DNA of 64,000 nt from Sacculina carcini. Its lineage: Eukaryota > Arthropoda > Thecostraca > Sacculinidae. The stretch lies in assembly GCA_916048095.2 (NCBI GenBank), contig OU696575.1:4063501-4127500 (forward strand). The letters are read 5' to 3'. Positions 21,590 through 32,849 of this stretch are shown here, one piece after another. Below the pieces are notes generated by a model. That model made no database searches. It saw nothing but the letters and a program-made list of their open reading frames with translations, and was not told the DNA's origin. The position numbers and the translations under genes are program-made. Position 1 is the first letter of the stretch. Each line of letters begins with the position of its first letter.

Positions 21590-22850
21590 TCTGGGACTTA
21601 CCGGCATTGGCCGCTGCACAAGCTGACGATGCCGAAATGTGTGTCGCTCGGCATTCGCTAAAGCCTTTTCCGGTGAGCGGCGGCCGCACTCTGCTATGTG
21701 AGACGTCCCAGATTCAGCCGCGACCATACGTGCCGCCATCACATCGACGCGCTATCTTTGATATTCTACACAACACGTCACATCCTGGCAAGCGAGCCAG
21801 CGTGACTCTGGTGAAGGCTCGCTATTATTGGCCGTCCTTGGGGCGCGATGTGCAGTGCTGGGTAGAAGAGTGCTTGTCGTGCCAGGCGAATAAGATACAC
21901 CGCCACACCAAACCAGTTCCCACGCCATTTTCTGCGTCAGGTGGGCGTTTTGAGACGGTCCACATTGACTTGGTGGGACCGCTTCCGCCTCAAACCATGC
22001 GGGGACATCCTTTCTCCAACGCATTTCGTTACTTGCTGACTTGTGTCGATCGCGCTACACGCTGGGTAGAAGCCGTGCCGCTGGTGGACACCACAGCAGA
22101 GACGATATCCAGAGCATTGGTGGACACGTGGGTTGCACGCTTTGGCGTGCCGTTGTGGTCGTGACGCTGGCTGGTTGTGTCTCAATATATCAATCCTCAC
22201 TCGGGGCACCACTTGTAGCAACGAGCTACAGAAAACAATACTAAGACTCAAAGACACTATATATTGAGACACAACCAGTCAGCGTCACGACCACAACGGC
22301 ACGCCAAAGCGTGCAACCCACGTGTCCACCAATGCTCTGGATATCGTCTCTGCTGTGGTGTCCACCAGCGGCACGGCTTCTACCCAGCGTGTAGCGCGAT
22401 CGACACAAGTCAGCAAGTAACGAAATGCGTTGGAGAAAGGATGTCCCCGCATGGTTTGAGGCGGAAGCGGTCCCACCAAGTCAATGTGGACCGTCTCAAA
22501 ACGCCCACCTGACGCAGAAAATGGCGTGGGAACTGGTTTGGTGTGGCGGTGGATCTTATTCGCCTGGCACGACAAGCACTCTTCTACCCAGCACTGCACA
22601 TCGCGCCCCAAGGACGGCCAATAATAGCGAGCCTTCACCAGAGTCACGCTGGCTCGCTTGCCAGGATGTGACGTGTTGTGTAGAATATCAAAGATAGCGC
22701 GTCGATGTGATGGCGGCACGTATGGTCGCGGCTGAATCTGGGACGTCTCACATAGCAGAGTGCGGCCGCCGCTCACCGGAAAAGGCTTTAGCGAATGCCG
22801 AGCGACACACATTTCGGCATCGTCAGCTTGTGCAGCGGCCAATGCCGGTA
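21590..22850. repeat. Large palindrome inside element D
   Basis: A segment of pol (RNase H end plus the first part of integrase, about 21.59-22.16 kb) reappears reverse-complemented at about 22.29-22.85 kb, with arms of roughly 0.6 kb. The centre holds a piece of the element's own LTR and primer-binding-site region in both orientations. Immediately right of the palindrome the integrase segment appears again in direct orientation (to about 23.3 kb). The arms are nearly identical. This explains the mirror-image integrase frames on the two strands. Confidence 0.88.
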
Positions 22851-22859
22851 AGTCCCAGA

Positions 22860-24175
22860 TTCAGCCGCGACCATACGTGCCGCCATCACATCGACGCGCT
22901 ATCTTTGATATTCTACACAACACGTCACATCCTGGCAAGCGAGCCAGCGTGACTCTGGTGAAGGCTCGCTATTATTGGCCGTTCTTGGGGCGCTATGTGC
23001 AGTGCTGGGTAGAAGAGTGCTTGTCGTGCCAGGCGAATAAGATCCACCGCCACACCAAACCAGTTCCCACGCCATTTTCTGCGTCAGGTGGGCGTTTTGA
23101 GACGGTCCACATTGACTTGGTGGGACCGCTTCCGCCTCAAACCATGCGGGGACATCCTTTCTCCAACGCATTTCGTTACTTGCTGACTTGTGTCGATCGC
23201 GCTACACGCTGGGTAGAAGCCGTGCCGCTGGTGGACACCACAGCAGAGACGATATCCGGAGCATTGGTGGACACGTGGGTTGCACGCTTTGGCGTGCCGT
23301 TGTATATCGTGACTGACAGAGGACCCCAGTTCGAATCCGAACTCTTTCAAGAACTGGCCAACGTGATCGGATTCCACCGGCTTCGAACAACGGCGTATCA
23401 CCCTCAGGGGAATGGCTTTATAGAGCGCCGCCATCGAGTGCTCAAGGCCTCCATTCGTGCTCGCCAGCAAGACTGGCTAACTGCCTTGCCGTTGGTGCTC
23501 TTGGGCATGAGAATGCTCCCGTCGTGCCACGGAATATCTCCCTTCACTGCTGTGACGGGCACTGAGTTGCTGAGCCCGCGGATCGTTGTTGACGACTCGG
23601 CTACCACCGATGATCAGCGTGGTTTCGTGCGCGAGCTGCCTAAACGGATGTCAGAGGTCGATTTCCGGTCAATGGCTGCCGGAACCGCGCATGGTGATTC
23701 TCCGGTGTACATTCCGCCCAGCTTAGACCGTTGTTCCCATGTGTGGGTACGCGTGGATCGGGTTCGCCACTCGTTGGAGGCTCCGTACAGTGGGCCATTT
23801 CGTGTTGTGCACCGCGGACCAGCAGTTTTCAGCATCGAGTTGCCGTCAGAGTCGACCAAGACTGTATCAGTCGCCCGGCTAAAGCCGGCCGTTCTCCCAG
23901 TATGGTCGAAACTGACGCCACCACAAGCAGCTGTCACCAGCAATCCTACGTCGTCTTCACTGTCTGGTGGTCCTGTGTTGCCCGGGAGGCCGCACAGACG
24001 TGCTGGTCCTTCTGGGGCGACATCCGAGGTTCCTGTTGATCCTGCGACATCGCCCGGCTCTCCTGCGTCGACCGCGCCGGCTGAGGCACCGTCCAGGCAG
24101 CGCAGCGGACAGACGAGGACTCGCAGTGGTAGCACCGTGCATTTTCGGCGAGATCCACAGTATTTATACTTTTGA
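22860..24175 (+). pseudogene. Integrase region of element D
   Basis: It includes [16 protein letters not shown] and [12 protein letters not shown] (H2C2 zinc region), then [23 protein letters not shown] and YHPQGNGFIERRHR (the core with D, D and E), a GPY-like part (APYSGPFRVVHRG, then SVARLKPAVL) and a serine/proline-rich tail. It is the most complete integrase copy in D. Confidence 0.85.
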
Positions 24176-24177
24176 TG

Positions 24178-24729
24178 TTGTATGTATTACAACACACATT
24201 TGATATTAACACATTTGATATTATTACTTACGTGTTTATCTTGTTCACTCTACAATCGTGCTCATGTTGTACCCATTTACACACGGAGAGACACGTTTAT
24301 TGATGACCCTGTCTGCGCGTGTGTCTACTGGTATATATGTGGGTGTGTACATGAACGTATACGTGTGTGTGCGTGCTAATGTGTCCGCATTGGTTTTTTG
24401 CAGTGGTTGGTGATCTGTACGGATATTTAATTGGTTTCTTGGGATTTGTTGTGTTGCTACCGGCTGTCTTGCGTGTAGTTATTGCGTGTAGTTGTCTTGC
24501 GCGTGAATTGTTTGGTATGTTCAGCGTGTCGGTAGATGCACTTATTGTTAGTTTTTTCTAATTGTTTTCACATGTTTTTTTTTTCTTCCAAGTCCTCTTA
24601 CATATTCGTTTTGCGCACGACCTCGTCCATGTTTCCTCTGTGTCCTGGTGTGAAGCGTCATCACGTCACCGTTCACTCTTCACCTCCATTTGTATCCTTC
24701 TCTTGCTCCGCTTCTGGGTGAGGGAGTCG
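24178..24729 (+). other. 3' untranslated part of element D
   Basis: AT- and TG-rich sequence between the end of pol and the 3' LTR. No gene is seen. The expected polypurine tract (GGGTGAGGGAG) lies at about 24716-24726. Confidence 0.5.
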
Positions 24730-25153
24730 TGTGGTGGTCTGCAGTTTAATATCATGTGTAAATAATATTGCTGCGGCGTATGTGAGCAGTTTGCGGCGAT
24801 TGCTTTTCACACTGTTATTTCTGCTTGTATTTTGTGAGTGATTTTTATATGCGTGTATTTAAATTAATTGTTTGCTGTATTATGTTTTAGCATTGTTTAT
24901 ATAAGTTATGTATTTAGAAATTGTTATGTTCTTATTGCTGCGTGGGCCACACTTGTTTCTGATTGGTCCACGTCTGACCTGGGTCGCTGGCGTGGTACCC
25001 CATTGGCCCACGTCACCACAGGCCGACCCTATAAAGGGACACACACACTCACTCTCGCCCCTTTTTTTCGTTGTGGTCGTGACGCTGGCTGGTTGTGTCT
25101 CAATATATAGTGTCTTTGAGTCTTAGTAATGTTTTCTGTAGCTCGTTGCTACA
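24730..25153 (+). repeat. 3' LTR of element D
   Basis: 424 bp, about 98.5% like the 5' LTR, followed by the atct target duplication. Confidence 0.92.
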
Positions 25154-25554
25154 ATCTCATTTCTCCTTCCGCCATTCTGTCCTAATTGTTATGTTGGATA
25201 TGTCATCAGCGTTTGATTTAGTAAACCACAAAATCTTGCTTGATGATTTATCGCATCTTGGTCTCTCTTCCACGGCATTTTCGCTCATGCGCTCTTATCT
25301 TTCAGGCCGTTCTTACTCCGTTAAATTTAATTCTGTTGTTTCCGATCGTGTTCCTTTATATTCAGGAGTTCCTCAAGGCTCAATTCTCGGTCCCACTCTT
25401 TTCAACCTGTATATGTCCTCACTGTGTCCTATTCTAAAACGTTATTCTGTGGCTTTTCATATCTATGCCGACGACATTCAACTGCTATGTCCACTTCCGC
25501 TTCCCTACTCATCCTATATGTCTGAACTTCTATCAGATATTTCATCATGGGCTG
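25154..25554 (+). mobile_element. LINE-2 piece: RT palm
   Basis: The plus strand carries VLIVMLDMSSAFDLVNHKIL, then [30 protein letters not shown] and FHIYADDIQLL (catalytic YADD), typical of L2/CR1-type LINEs. The frame then passes through element E without loss: DISSW before it joins AASRRLLINSSKTEF after it. Confidence 0.88.
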
Positions 25555-25762
25555 TGTAGTGTCGGTGGTAAAATGGCAAGCCTGCTGAACGAACAAAACC
25601 CAATGTATTATGTCACCACAACAAAAACGACACCAAGTCCAAAACCCAACAACGACCAAACATCCATGTCCAAACCCTCGACAAAGCACATTGTTACAAT
25701 TGTGAAGCACGACACGAAAGTAGGTGGCGTAAAGTAATTCCTTTACGTATGCATACACTACA
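25555..25762 (-). repeat. 3' LTR of element E
   Basis: 208 bp with TG...CA ends. A purine tract (AGTGTGGGGAGA on the minus strand) adjoins it inside the element. Confidence 0.85.
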
Positions 25763-25781
25763 TCTCCCCACACTTAAAGAT

Positions 25782-28700
25782 TTACATAACATAGTCCCCT
25801 AGTCGTACAGGTCGGTGTCGACGGCGACCACGCGACGACGGAGGCAAATCGTCCTGACCTGGGTCCGCTGGCAACGACTCAGGGGTCGCCGTGTCTGCGG
25901 GATCGGTACCCGACGTGTATGTTCGCTCCGCGCCGTCGTCAGCTCCTTCGCCGTCCGCGGTACCGGCACGATCAGTTACGTATTCCGGTTCAGCAGTTGA
26001 TTGTACATCAGGCGGCGGTACAGAGGTGTGAGAGCGGACGAGGTGACGGGGATTCCTGGTCGAGCCATCAGACAGCTGAAAAGCAGAACCGCGGCGGCCC
26101 GTGATCTTGACGGGTCCGCAGTATCTGCTGACAGTCTTGGGCACGTGTCCGGGTCTGCGTACGAACACGAAATCTCCTGGCTTCAAATCCGATGCCCGCG
26201 CTGCGTGGCGTCGATCGTACTGACGCTTGTTTCGCCGCTGCTGCCTCTCCACCCGCCGTCGAACATCGCTCTCGTTCGGAGACACCTCCTGCTGAAGCAC
26301 AGGTAGCTTCAACCGCATTACCCTGCCGTGCAGCATCACTGACGGAGAGTAGCCGGTGGAGCAGTGTGGTGTAGCTCTATAGCTGGCTAGCAAACGACGA
26401 ACACGTTCCACGATGTTACCGTCATGGTGGTCCTGCAACCAGGATTTGAACATCCTGTTGAAACGTTCGATTGCCCCGTTTCCTTGTGGCCAATAGACGG
26501 ACGCTCGGTGGTGATCCATGTCTCGCTTTTTGAGGTAGTGCCTGAACTCAGCGCTGGTAAACTGAGTGCCATTGTCGGTGACAAGCGACTCAGGGTACCC
26601 TTCACGAGACCAAACTCCGTCCAGGAAATTCGTGACGTTCTCTGTTTCGATAGAAGCCATCAAACCAACCTCGGCCCACTTGGAGAAATAGTCCACCAGC
26701 GTCACGGCCTATCTGCAGCTAGCTGGTGCAGACCGTATTGGACCGACGATATCGATTCCCAGCTTCATCCAAGGACGTTCCGGTAGTTCTACCGGCTGCA
26801 GAGGGTCCGTTCTGGAGCGGCTGCTGAGGACCTTGTCGCTGCGACTGCATCGCTCGCATTGAGCAACTGTCTGTGCGACATCAGCGTCGAAACCAGGCCA
26901 CCAAGCGAGGGCGCGCAGGAGTTGTTTGGTGCGTACGACACCATCGTGTGACGAATGTGCGTGGTCAAGATACTGCTTACGCAGACTGCTTGGCACGACC
27001 ACTTGGGACGCCGCCCTGATCACCAGTTGGCCGTCGGTCGAAAGATCGTTTCTGAGTGGGAAGAACGGTTTGATCGCTGGCTCACAATCTTTTGCAGACT
27101 TGGGGAAGCCGTTGCGTATGCAGTGCCGTAACGCAGCCAATTGAGTGTCGTCCAGCGATGCTGCGCTTAGGTTCTCTCTCGACACGCAGCTTTCTCCTTC
27201 GGACAGCAACGCGACGACCTCGTAATCATCATCGTTGGCTGCTGCTTCGTCCTCCGGGGCAAAATCGAGCGGCAGTCGGGACAGCGCGTCGGCACCGGGC
27301 AAGCGATCACCTGGAACATACTGTACAGTATATGAAAATGGTATTAGCCGAGCCTGCCAGCGAGCGACTCGAGCACCAGCGCGTCCACTGAAACGTGCAG
27401 ATAGCACCGACCGCAGCGCGGAGTGATCGGTGCGCAGCGTAAAATGCCGGCCCCATAGGAAATTACGCCATTTTTCGACCGCCTGCACGGCCGCCAAAGC
27501 CTCGCGCTCCGTCACTGAGTAGTTGACTTCACTGGCAGTGAACCGGCGGCTCCAGAAAGCTACGGCGCGCTCTGTGCCATGAGCATCGGCCTGCGACAGA
27601 ACAGCGCCAGCGCCTTTGTCGCTGGCGTCGGTGGTGACGAATGTCGCCCTGCTTAGGTCAAACGGCTGCAACGGTTGGGCTGCTTCGATGCGTTTTTTTA
27701 GCAACAGGAACGCGGTAGCGTGGTGTTGTTCCCAGCTGAACCCAACATTCTTTCTCAGCAGTTCGAATAGCGGGGACGTTATCTCTGCATACCCGGGAAC
27801 GAATTGTGCCACCCAGCCGCAAAGACCAAGAAAACTCCGCAGTTCCTTGGCGTTTTCGGGGGTGGGAGCGTCGCGAACGGCGCGGATGTGGTCGTCTGAC
27901 GGAGAAACTCCTTCCTCAGACAGGATGTAACCACAAAACCTGATATTGTTTCTGGCTTCTGTCGACTTCTCTGTGTTAAGCGTCACGTTAGCCTGTCGCA
28001 ACCGCTTCTTCACGAGTGCGAGACGCTGGTCGTGTATTTGCCGATTCGGCCCACAAATGACAATATCGTCTAGATAGTGACAACAGCCGGGGATACCCTC
28101 CAACAGGCGATCCAGAAGTCGCTGAAAAGCGGCTCCAGCGGACGCGAGCCCAAATGGGACTCGACGGAACTGGAAAAGTCCGTCGTGTGTTATAAACGCC
28201 GTGATGTTCTTGGATTGAGGGTCCAGTTCCATTTGATGATACGCACAGCGCACATCGAGGTGAGAGAATACTTTCCCGTTCAACTGTGACTGGAGCTCCT
28301 CCAAAGTCGGCAGAGGGTGCACCTCGTCGACAATCTGGCTATTCGGTCCTCTGAGGTCCACACAGAGTCGAATCGCACCAGAGCGTTTACGAGCGACTAC
28401 AATGGGACTCACCCACGGTGAAGAATCTACGCGCTCGATGACGCCCTGTGCCAGCAGTTTCTTCAGCTCCGCTGACACGTCGCTGCGTATCGCCAGTGGT
28501 AATCTGCGCAGGGGAATTCGTGTTGGTTCAGCCGACGGTTTCAGGCGGATCCGATGACGGTAGCCGACGATCGCCGGCAGCTCTGTTTCCGTCGACGTTT
28601 CCGGTGTGGAAACCGTGGCGATCAATCCGCGGTCTGGATGAATGGCTAGGCCCAGCTTGGACAGTGCATCCAGTCCCAGCAGTGCCTCCGGCGCATCTGT

Positions 28701-29669
28701 GTCCACGATGTAAAAATCAACGGACGCCGTGTGAGAGCCAACAGATACCTGCGTGGGCAAAATTCCGACCACCGAGAGCGGTCTGTGTCCGACGCCAAAC
28801 AGTTCGGTGGTGGTTGAGTGTACCGGCGTACCTTTGAAATGATGGCGCGCCAACGGCAGACTCATGACGCATACACTCGCCCCGGTATCTATTTGGAGCT
28901 CCACGTCGGCGGAACGACCTGAGTGCAAGGTCACTCTGGCATCACACGAGAGTCGCTTTGCCCGGTCAGTCTTGCAGGAAAGGATCGTGACGCCTTTGAC
29001 TGGACCGGACCGTTTTGCGTTTGCCATTCGTCCCTCCCGGTTGGGCGCCGATGACTGGCATACGTTTGCCCAGTGGCCCTTGCGACCACATTTGTTGCAC
29101 GTTGAGTTTCTTGCCGGGCAATGCTGTTGTCTCGGTGCGCTGTGGCGTCGTCCACAGTGAATGCAGGGTGTTGACGCGCGCGGAGGCGCGTGACTGGCGT
29201 TCGGCTTACTGTTGACGTGAACCTTGTTTGTAGTTGCCTGTAATGAAACATCGTCTTTGGTCGTCGCCCGAATTTGTGCTGATTGTTGGAGTGACAGTTC
29301 GTAAGCTGTGGCGACGGCGAGAAGAGAATTCAGTGTTAAACCCGAATCTTGCAGAAATTTCTCGCGCAAACGTGGGTGGCGTGTGTGTTCGACGACCTGA
29401 TCTCTGATTAGTTCTTCAGTTAACTCGCCGAAGTTGCACTTCGCCGCCAGCCCCCGAAGCACCGACACGTAGTCGCTTGTCGACTCTGTCTCGAGCTGTC
29501 TGCGCTGCCGGAAGGTGAAGCGTTCCACGATCACGTTGATCTTGGGAGAGTAGTGCGCACCGATAACCCTCTTGGCTTGGTCGTAATTGCTCTCATTTTC
29601 ACGCTTCATCTCCGGTGGCAGACTGAGATATGCTCGCCGTGCCTCGCTGCCAATACAGTGAATGAGCAT
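25782..29669 (-). pseudogene. Gag-Pol region of element E
   Basis: Two zinc knuckles (CIHCGRRH and CNKCGRKGHWANVC) precede a protease with IDTGASVCVMSL and LLGLDAL. RT motifs include LDVRCAYHQMELD, FRRVPFGLASAGAAF and YLDDIVICG. RNase H has TTDASDKGAGAVL and LRTDHSALRSVL. Integrase has CERCSRSDK, VTDNGTQFTS and PQGNGAIERFN, and the tail ends RGRRRHRPVRLGDYV. The organisation is that of a Mag-type single gag-pol. This is the best-preserved Mag-type pol in the window, though broken. Confidence 0.9.
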
Positions 29670-29764
29670 CGCTTTAAGTCGGTCGTCGCTGAAACTTTCA
29701 GCTCCGATAGCTAGGAGATAGTTTTCGAAATCGAAGAGCCAGCTAGACCATGGAGCTTGGGGTG

Positions 29765-30048
29765 TATACTGTTTCTACACTTGTGGCGCAAGTGTCGTTT
29801 ATGACTGTGGGGCTGGTTGGTGTTGTTTATATGTATTAATGATAAGTTTCCAAATAAGTTATATGGTAGGATTTAATTATATTGAGTGTTTGTATTTGCT
29901 AATCAATCTTGCTAATGTACATTACTAACCACTATCATTTGGGTTATGTTTCAGGCATTGAATGTTGGTGTCTTATTGCTATGAAATAGAGTGGCACGTT
30001 TCACGGTTGTTTTCATTGTAACGGCGATGACGGAAAAGGAAAAGTAAA
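29765..30048 (+). repeat. 5' LTR of element F
   Basis: 284 bp, nearly identical to 32542-32825 and clearly related to the LTRs of element A. The serine-tRNA-like TGGCGACGAGG follows at 30051-30061. Confidence 0.92.
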
Positions 30049-32541
30049 ACTGGCGACGAGGTAAAAAAAAATCCAAATGGCTCAAGGTATCCCAAATATA
30101 CCACCGCTGGAGTTCGACGAGAACAACCAAACCAGCGCATGGAGAGAGTGGGTTGAACATCTTGAAGACGCATTCACGGCGTTTGAGATCACAAGTGACA
30201 GCAGGCGACGAGCCTTACTGCGATTTTACGGAGGTACGAAACTCAAAGACATTCTGAAAACACTACAACCTGAGGTGCCAACGAACCAAACCGAACCTAC
30301 GTACAAAACTATCAAGGTAGCGCTGGATGAATATTTTCAAGAGCGTACAAGTGAAGTATTCGAGCGACACAAATTCCGTAACCGTAATTCCGAAATGGGC
30401 GAAAACACCAACACGTTCGTGACAAGGTTGCGAACACAGGGAGCTAAATGCAATTTTGGTCAATATAATCTGGACAAGGCGATAATTGATCAATTAGTGG
30501 AGACATGCACCTCGAACACGCTAAGGCGCTCATACCTCAAAGAACCTGATTTGACAGTACAGACTGCACTACGATTGTCCTATACACACGAGGCAACAGA
30601 ATCACAGGCACAACAAATAGAGTGTACAGAGCAAGACACCAGCATTCATAAAGTGACTAGATATAGGCAACGCCAGAAATCTGAATGGGAGAAAGACAGA
30701 AAGAAGCATGAGGGTGGGGACAAACCAACTGATTTGTCACGATGCTTCGGATGCAATGGTACAGGACACCGGCACGGTCAACGAGATTGTCCGGCGTTTG
30801 GAAAGAAGTGTCATCATTGTGGCATACGAAACCATTTTGCCACAGCATGCCGTAAGAATTTACAACAGGCTAAACAAATACAAGCAATAGATGACACATC
30901 GTCTGGCGAGGAGAACAACGGCGTTCGACGCCTCTCAGCGACGCGTAGCAGATAGACGGACGACGAGTCCAACGTCTTTCGCATAAATACCAAAAGTTCG
31001 GGCACGAAGCGCATTCTAGTGGACAACGTGGCGGTCCGTATGCTGATCGATTCGGGAGCTAGCGTTAACTTGTTGGATGGCAGAACGTTTGAGCATCTGG
31101 CGGATGCAAAACCAACGGTCGTCCTTAGCCGCTCAAAAGTTGTACCCAGATCGTACGGCGACACACCGATTCCGCTTCGAGGATAATTTTTTGCCACACT
31201 CACATATGGGTCCAGACGAATTATACAGAAAATGTTGGTAACCAGGGCACATGACAGTGGGAATATATTGGGACGACAAGCGTGTTTGGAACTGGGTTTA
31301 CTGTCTATGCCTCGAATCGACAGTGTGAAAGCCGAGGAAATCCCAGAATCAACAAGAAGTATTTTGAACAGACATCTACCTGCACTCGAAGGCATCGGGC
31401 GGATGAGGAATTTCCAATTGAAACTCGACATAGATGAGAAAGTCAAACCGGTAGCGATACCACCGCGGCGAGTGCCATTCCACCTAAGAGGGGCCGTGGA
31501 AGAAAAAATTCAAGACATGCTGAAAAACGACATCATCGAAAAGGTAGAGGGACCCACACCATGGGTTTCACCATTGGTCACCGCGCCCAAACCTAACGGT
31601 GACATCAGAATCTGTGCAGATTTGCGAATGGCAAACAAAGCCGTAAAGCGCTCCCGCTACCCGATTCCTACAGTAGAGCAAATCCTCAGCGAGGTCAGTG
31701 GAGCCAAGGTGTTCTCAAAAATTGATTTGAATTCCTACTATCACCAGATAGAACTGTCACCGGAGTCCAGAGGAATCACCACTTTTTCGTGCGATTCAGG
31801 TATCTATAGATACAAAGTCTTGGTAATGGGCATAACTTCGGCAGCAGAAGAGGGACAGCGCTTACTCCAACAAATACTGCAAAAATGTCCGAACTGTCGC
31901 AACGGAGCAGATGACATTCTGATTTGGGGGAAAAACACACAGGAACACGACAGAGCTCTTGAATCCGTTCTCCGTACCTTACGGGAAAATAATCTGTCCA
32001 TCTCTCAGGATAAGAGCATCTTTCACGTGGAAGACGTCATATTTCATGGCTTTTCAGTTTCTAGCAGCGGCGTCAAGCCGACAATGTCCAAAATCGAAGC
32101 AATCCAAGGATTCGAACGACCGAAAACACCGCAAGACGTCAGGAGCTTCATGGGGCTCATAAACTACCTGACCAGATTCATTCCGCGACTGGCAACTAAG
32201 AGCGAGCCACTGAGACTACTAACCAGACAGAACACCGCGTGGAGATGGACAGAGAAGGAAGAAAAATGTTTTCACGAACTGAAAGAGGCGTCAACGGGTT
32301 CGAGCAACAAAAACAAACAAGGCGGAACAGATCAGATCGCGACGGAGGCAACATAACGGATATTGGTAATGAGGCGGTGACATTATCGGACTCGTCAGAA
32401 GCGATTGGTTTCCCCAACAGACGACGGAGAACCATAAGAAGGCCACAGAGATTCTGCGATGGCGCTACTGAGGCAGATATTGAAGACGCTTTGCTATCAT
32501 CCTGAATTCCACCGACAGAAGCAAAATGAAGAGGGAGGAGA

Positions 32542-32825
32542 TATACTGTTTCTACACTTGTGCCGCAAGTGTCGTTTATGACTGTGGGGCTGGTTGGTGT
32601 TGTTTATATGTATTAATGATAAGTTTCCAAATAAGTTATATGGTAGGATTTAATTATATTGAGTGTTTGTATTTGCTAATCAACCTTGCTAATGTACATT
32701 ACTAACCACTATCATTTGGGTTATGTTTCAGGCATTGAATGTTGGTGTCTCATTGCTATGAAATAGAGTGGCACGTTTCACGGGTGTTTTCATTGTAACG
32801 GCGATGACGGAAAAGGAATAGTAAA
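32542..32825 (+). repeat. 3' LTR of element F
   Basis: 284 bp, preceded by a purine tract (GAAGAGGGAGGAG) and followed by the gggtg duplication. Confidence 0.92.
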
Positions 32826-32849
32826 GGGTGTACCAGGATTTTGCAAAAA

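Larger units (their letters stand above)
19252..25153 (+). mobile_element. LTR element D, Ty3/Gypsy, rearranged and broken
   Basis: LTRs 19252-19674 and 24730-25153 (about 424 bp, TG...CA ends) are flanked by a 4-bp duplication atct (19248-19251 and 25154-25157). They differ at about six sites plus one length change in a T run, roughly 1.4%, so the element is fairly young. A candidate primer-binding site TGGTGCCCCGAGTGAGG follows the 5' LTR. Recognisable parts are gag (about 19.75-20.5 kb), protease (20.6-20.85 kb), part of RT, RNase H (about 21.3-21.6 kb) and integrase (best copy about 22.86-24.17 kb). It is broken, with several breaks, and contains a large internal palindrome (21.59-22.85 kb). 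It sits inside LINE-2. Confidence 0.92.
29765..32825 (+). mobile_element. LTR element F, same family as A, broken
   Basis: LTRs 29765-30048 and 32542-32825 (284 bp each) are flanked by a perfect 5-bp duplication gggtg (29760-29764 and 32826-32830). They differ at about 5 of 284 sites, about 1.8%, younger than element A. Gag begins MAQGIPNIPP at 30077 and is followed by zinc knuckles, protease and RT (about 31.0-32.28 kb) and the basic C-terminal tail found in A (to 32505). RNase H and integrase were not recognised. It is broken, with a few breaks. The host site is the gag of element E, which resumes beyond 32830. Confidence 0.92.
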
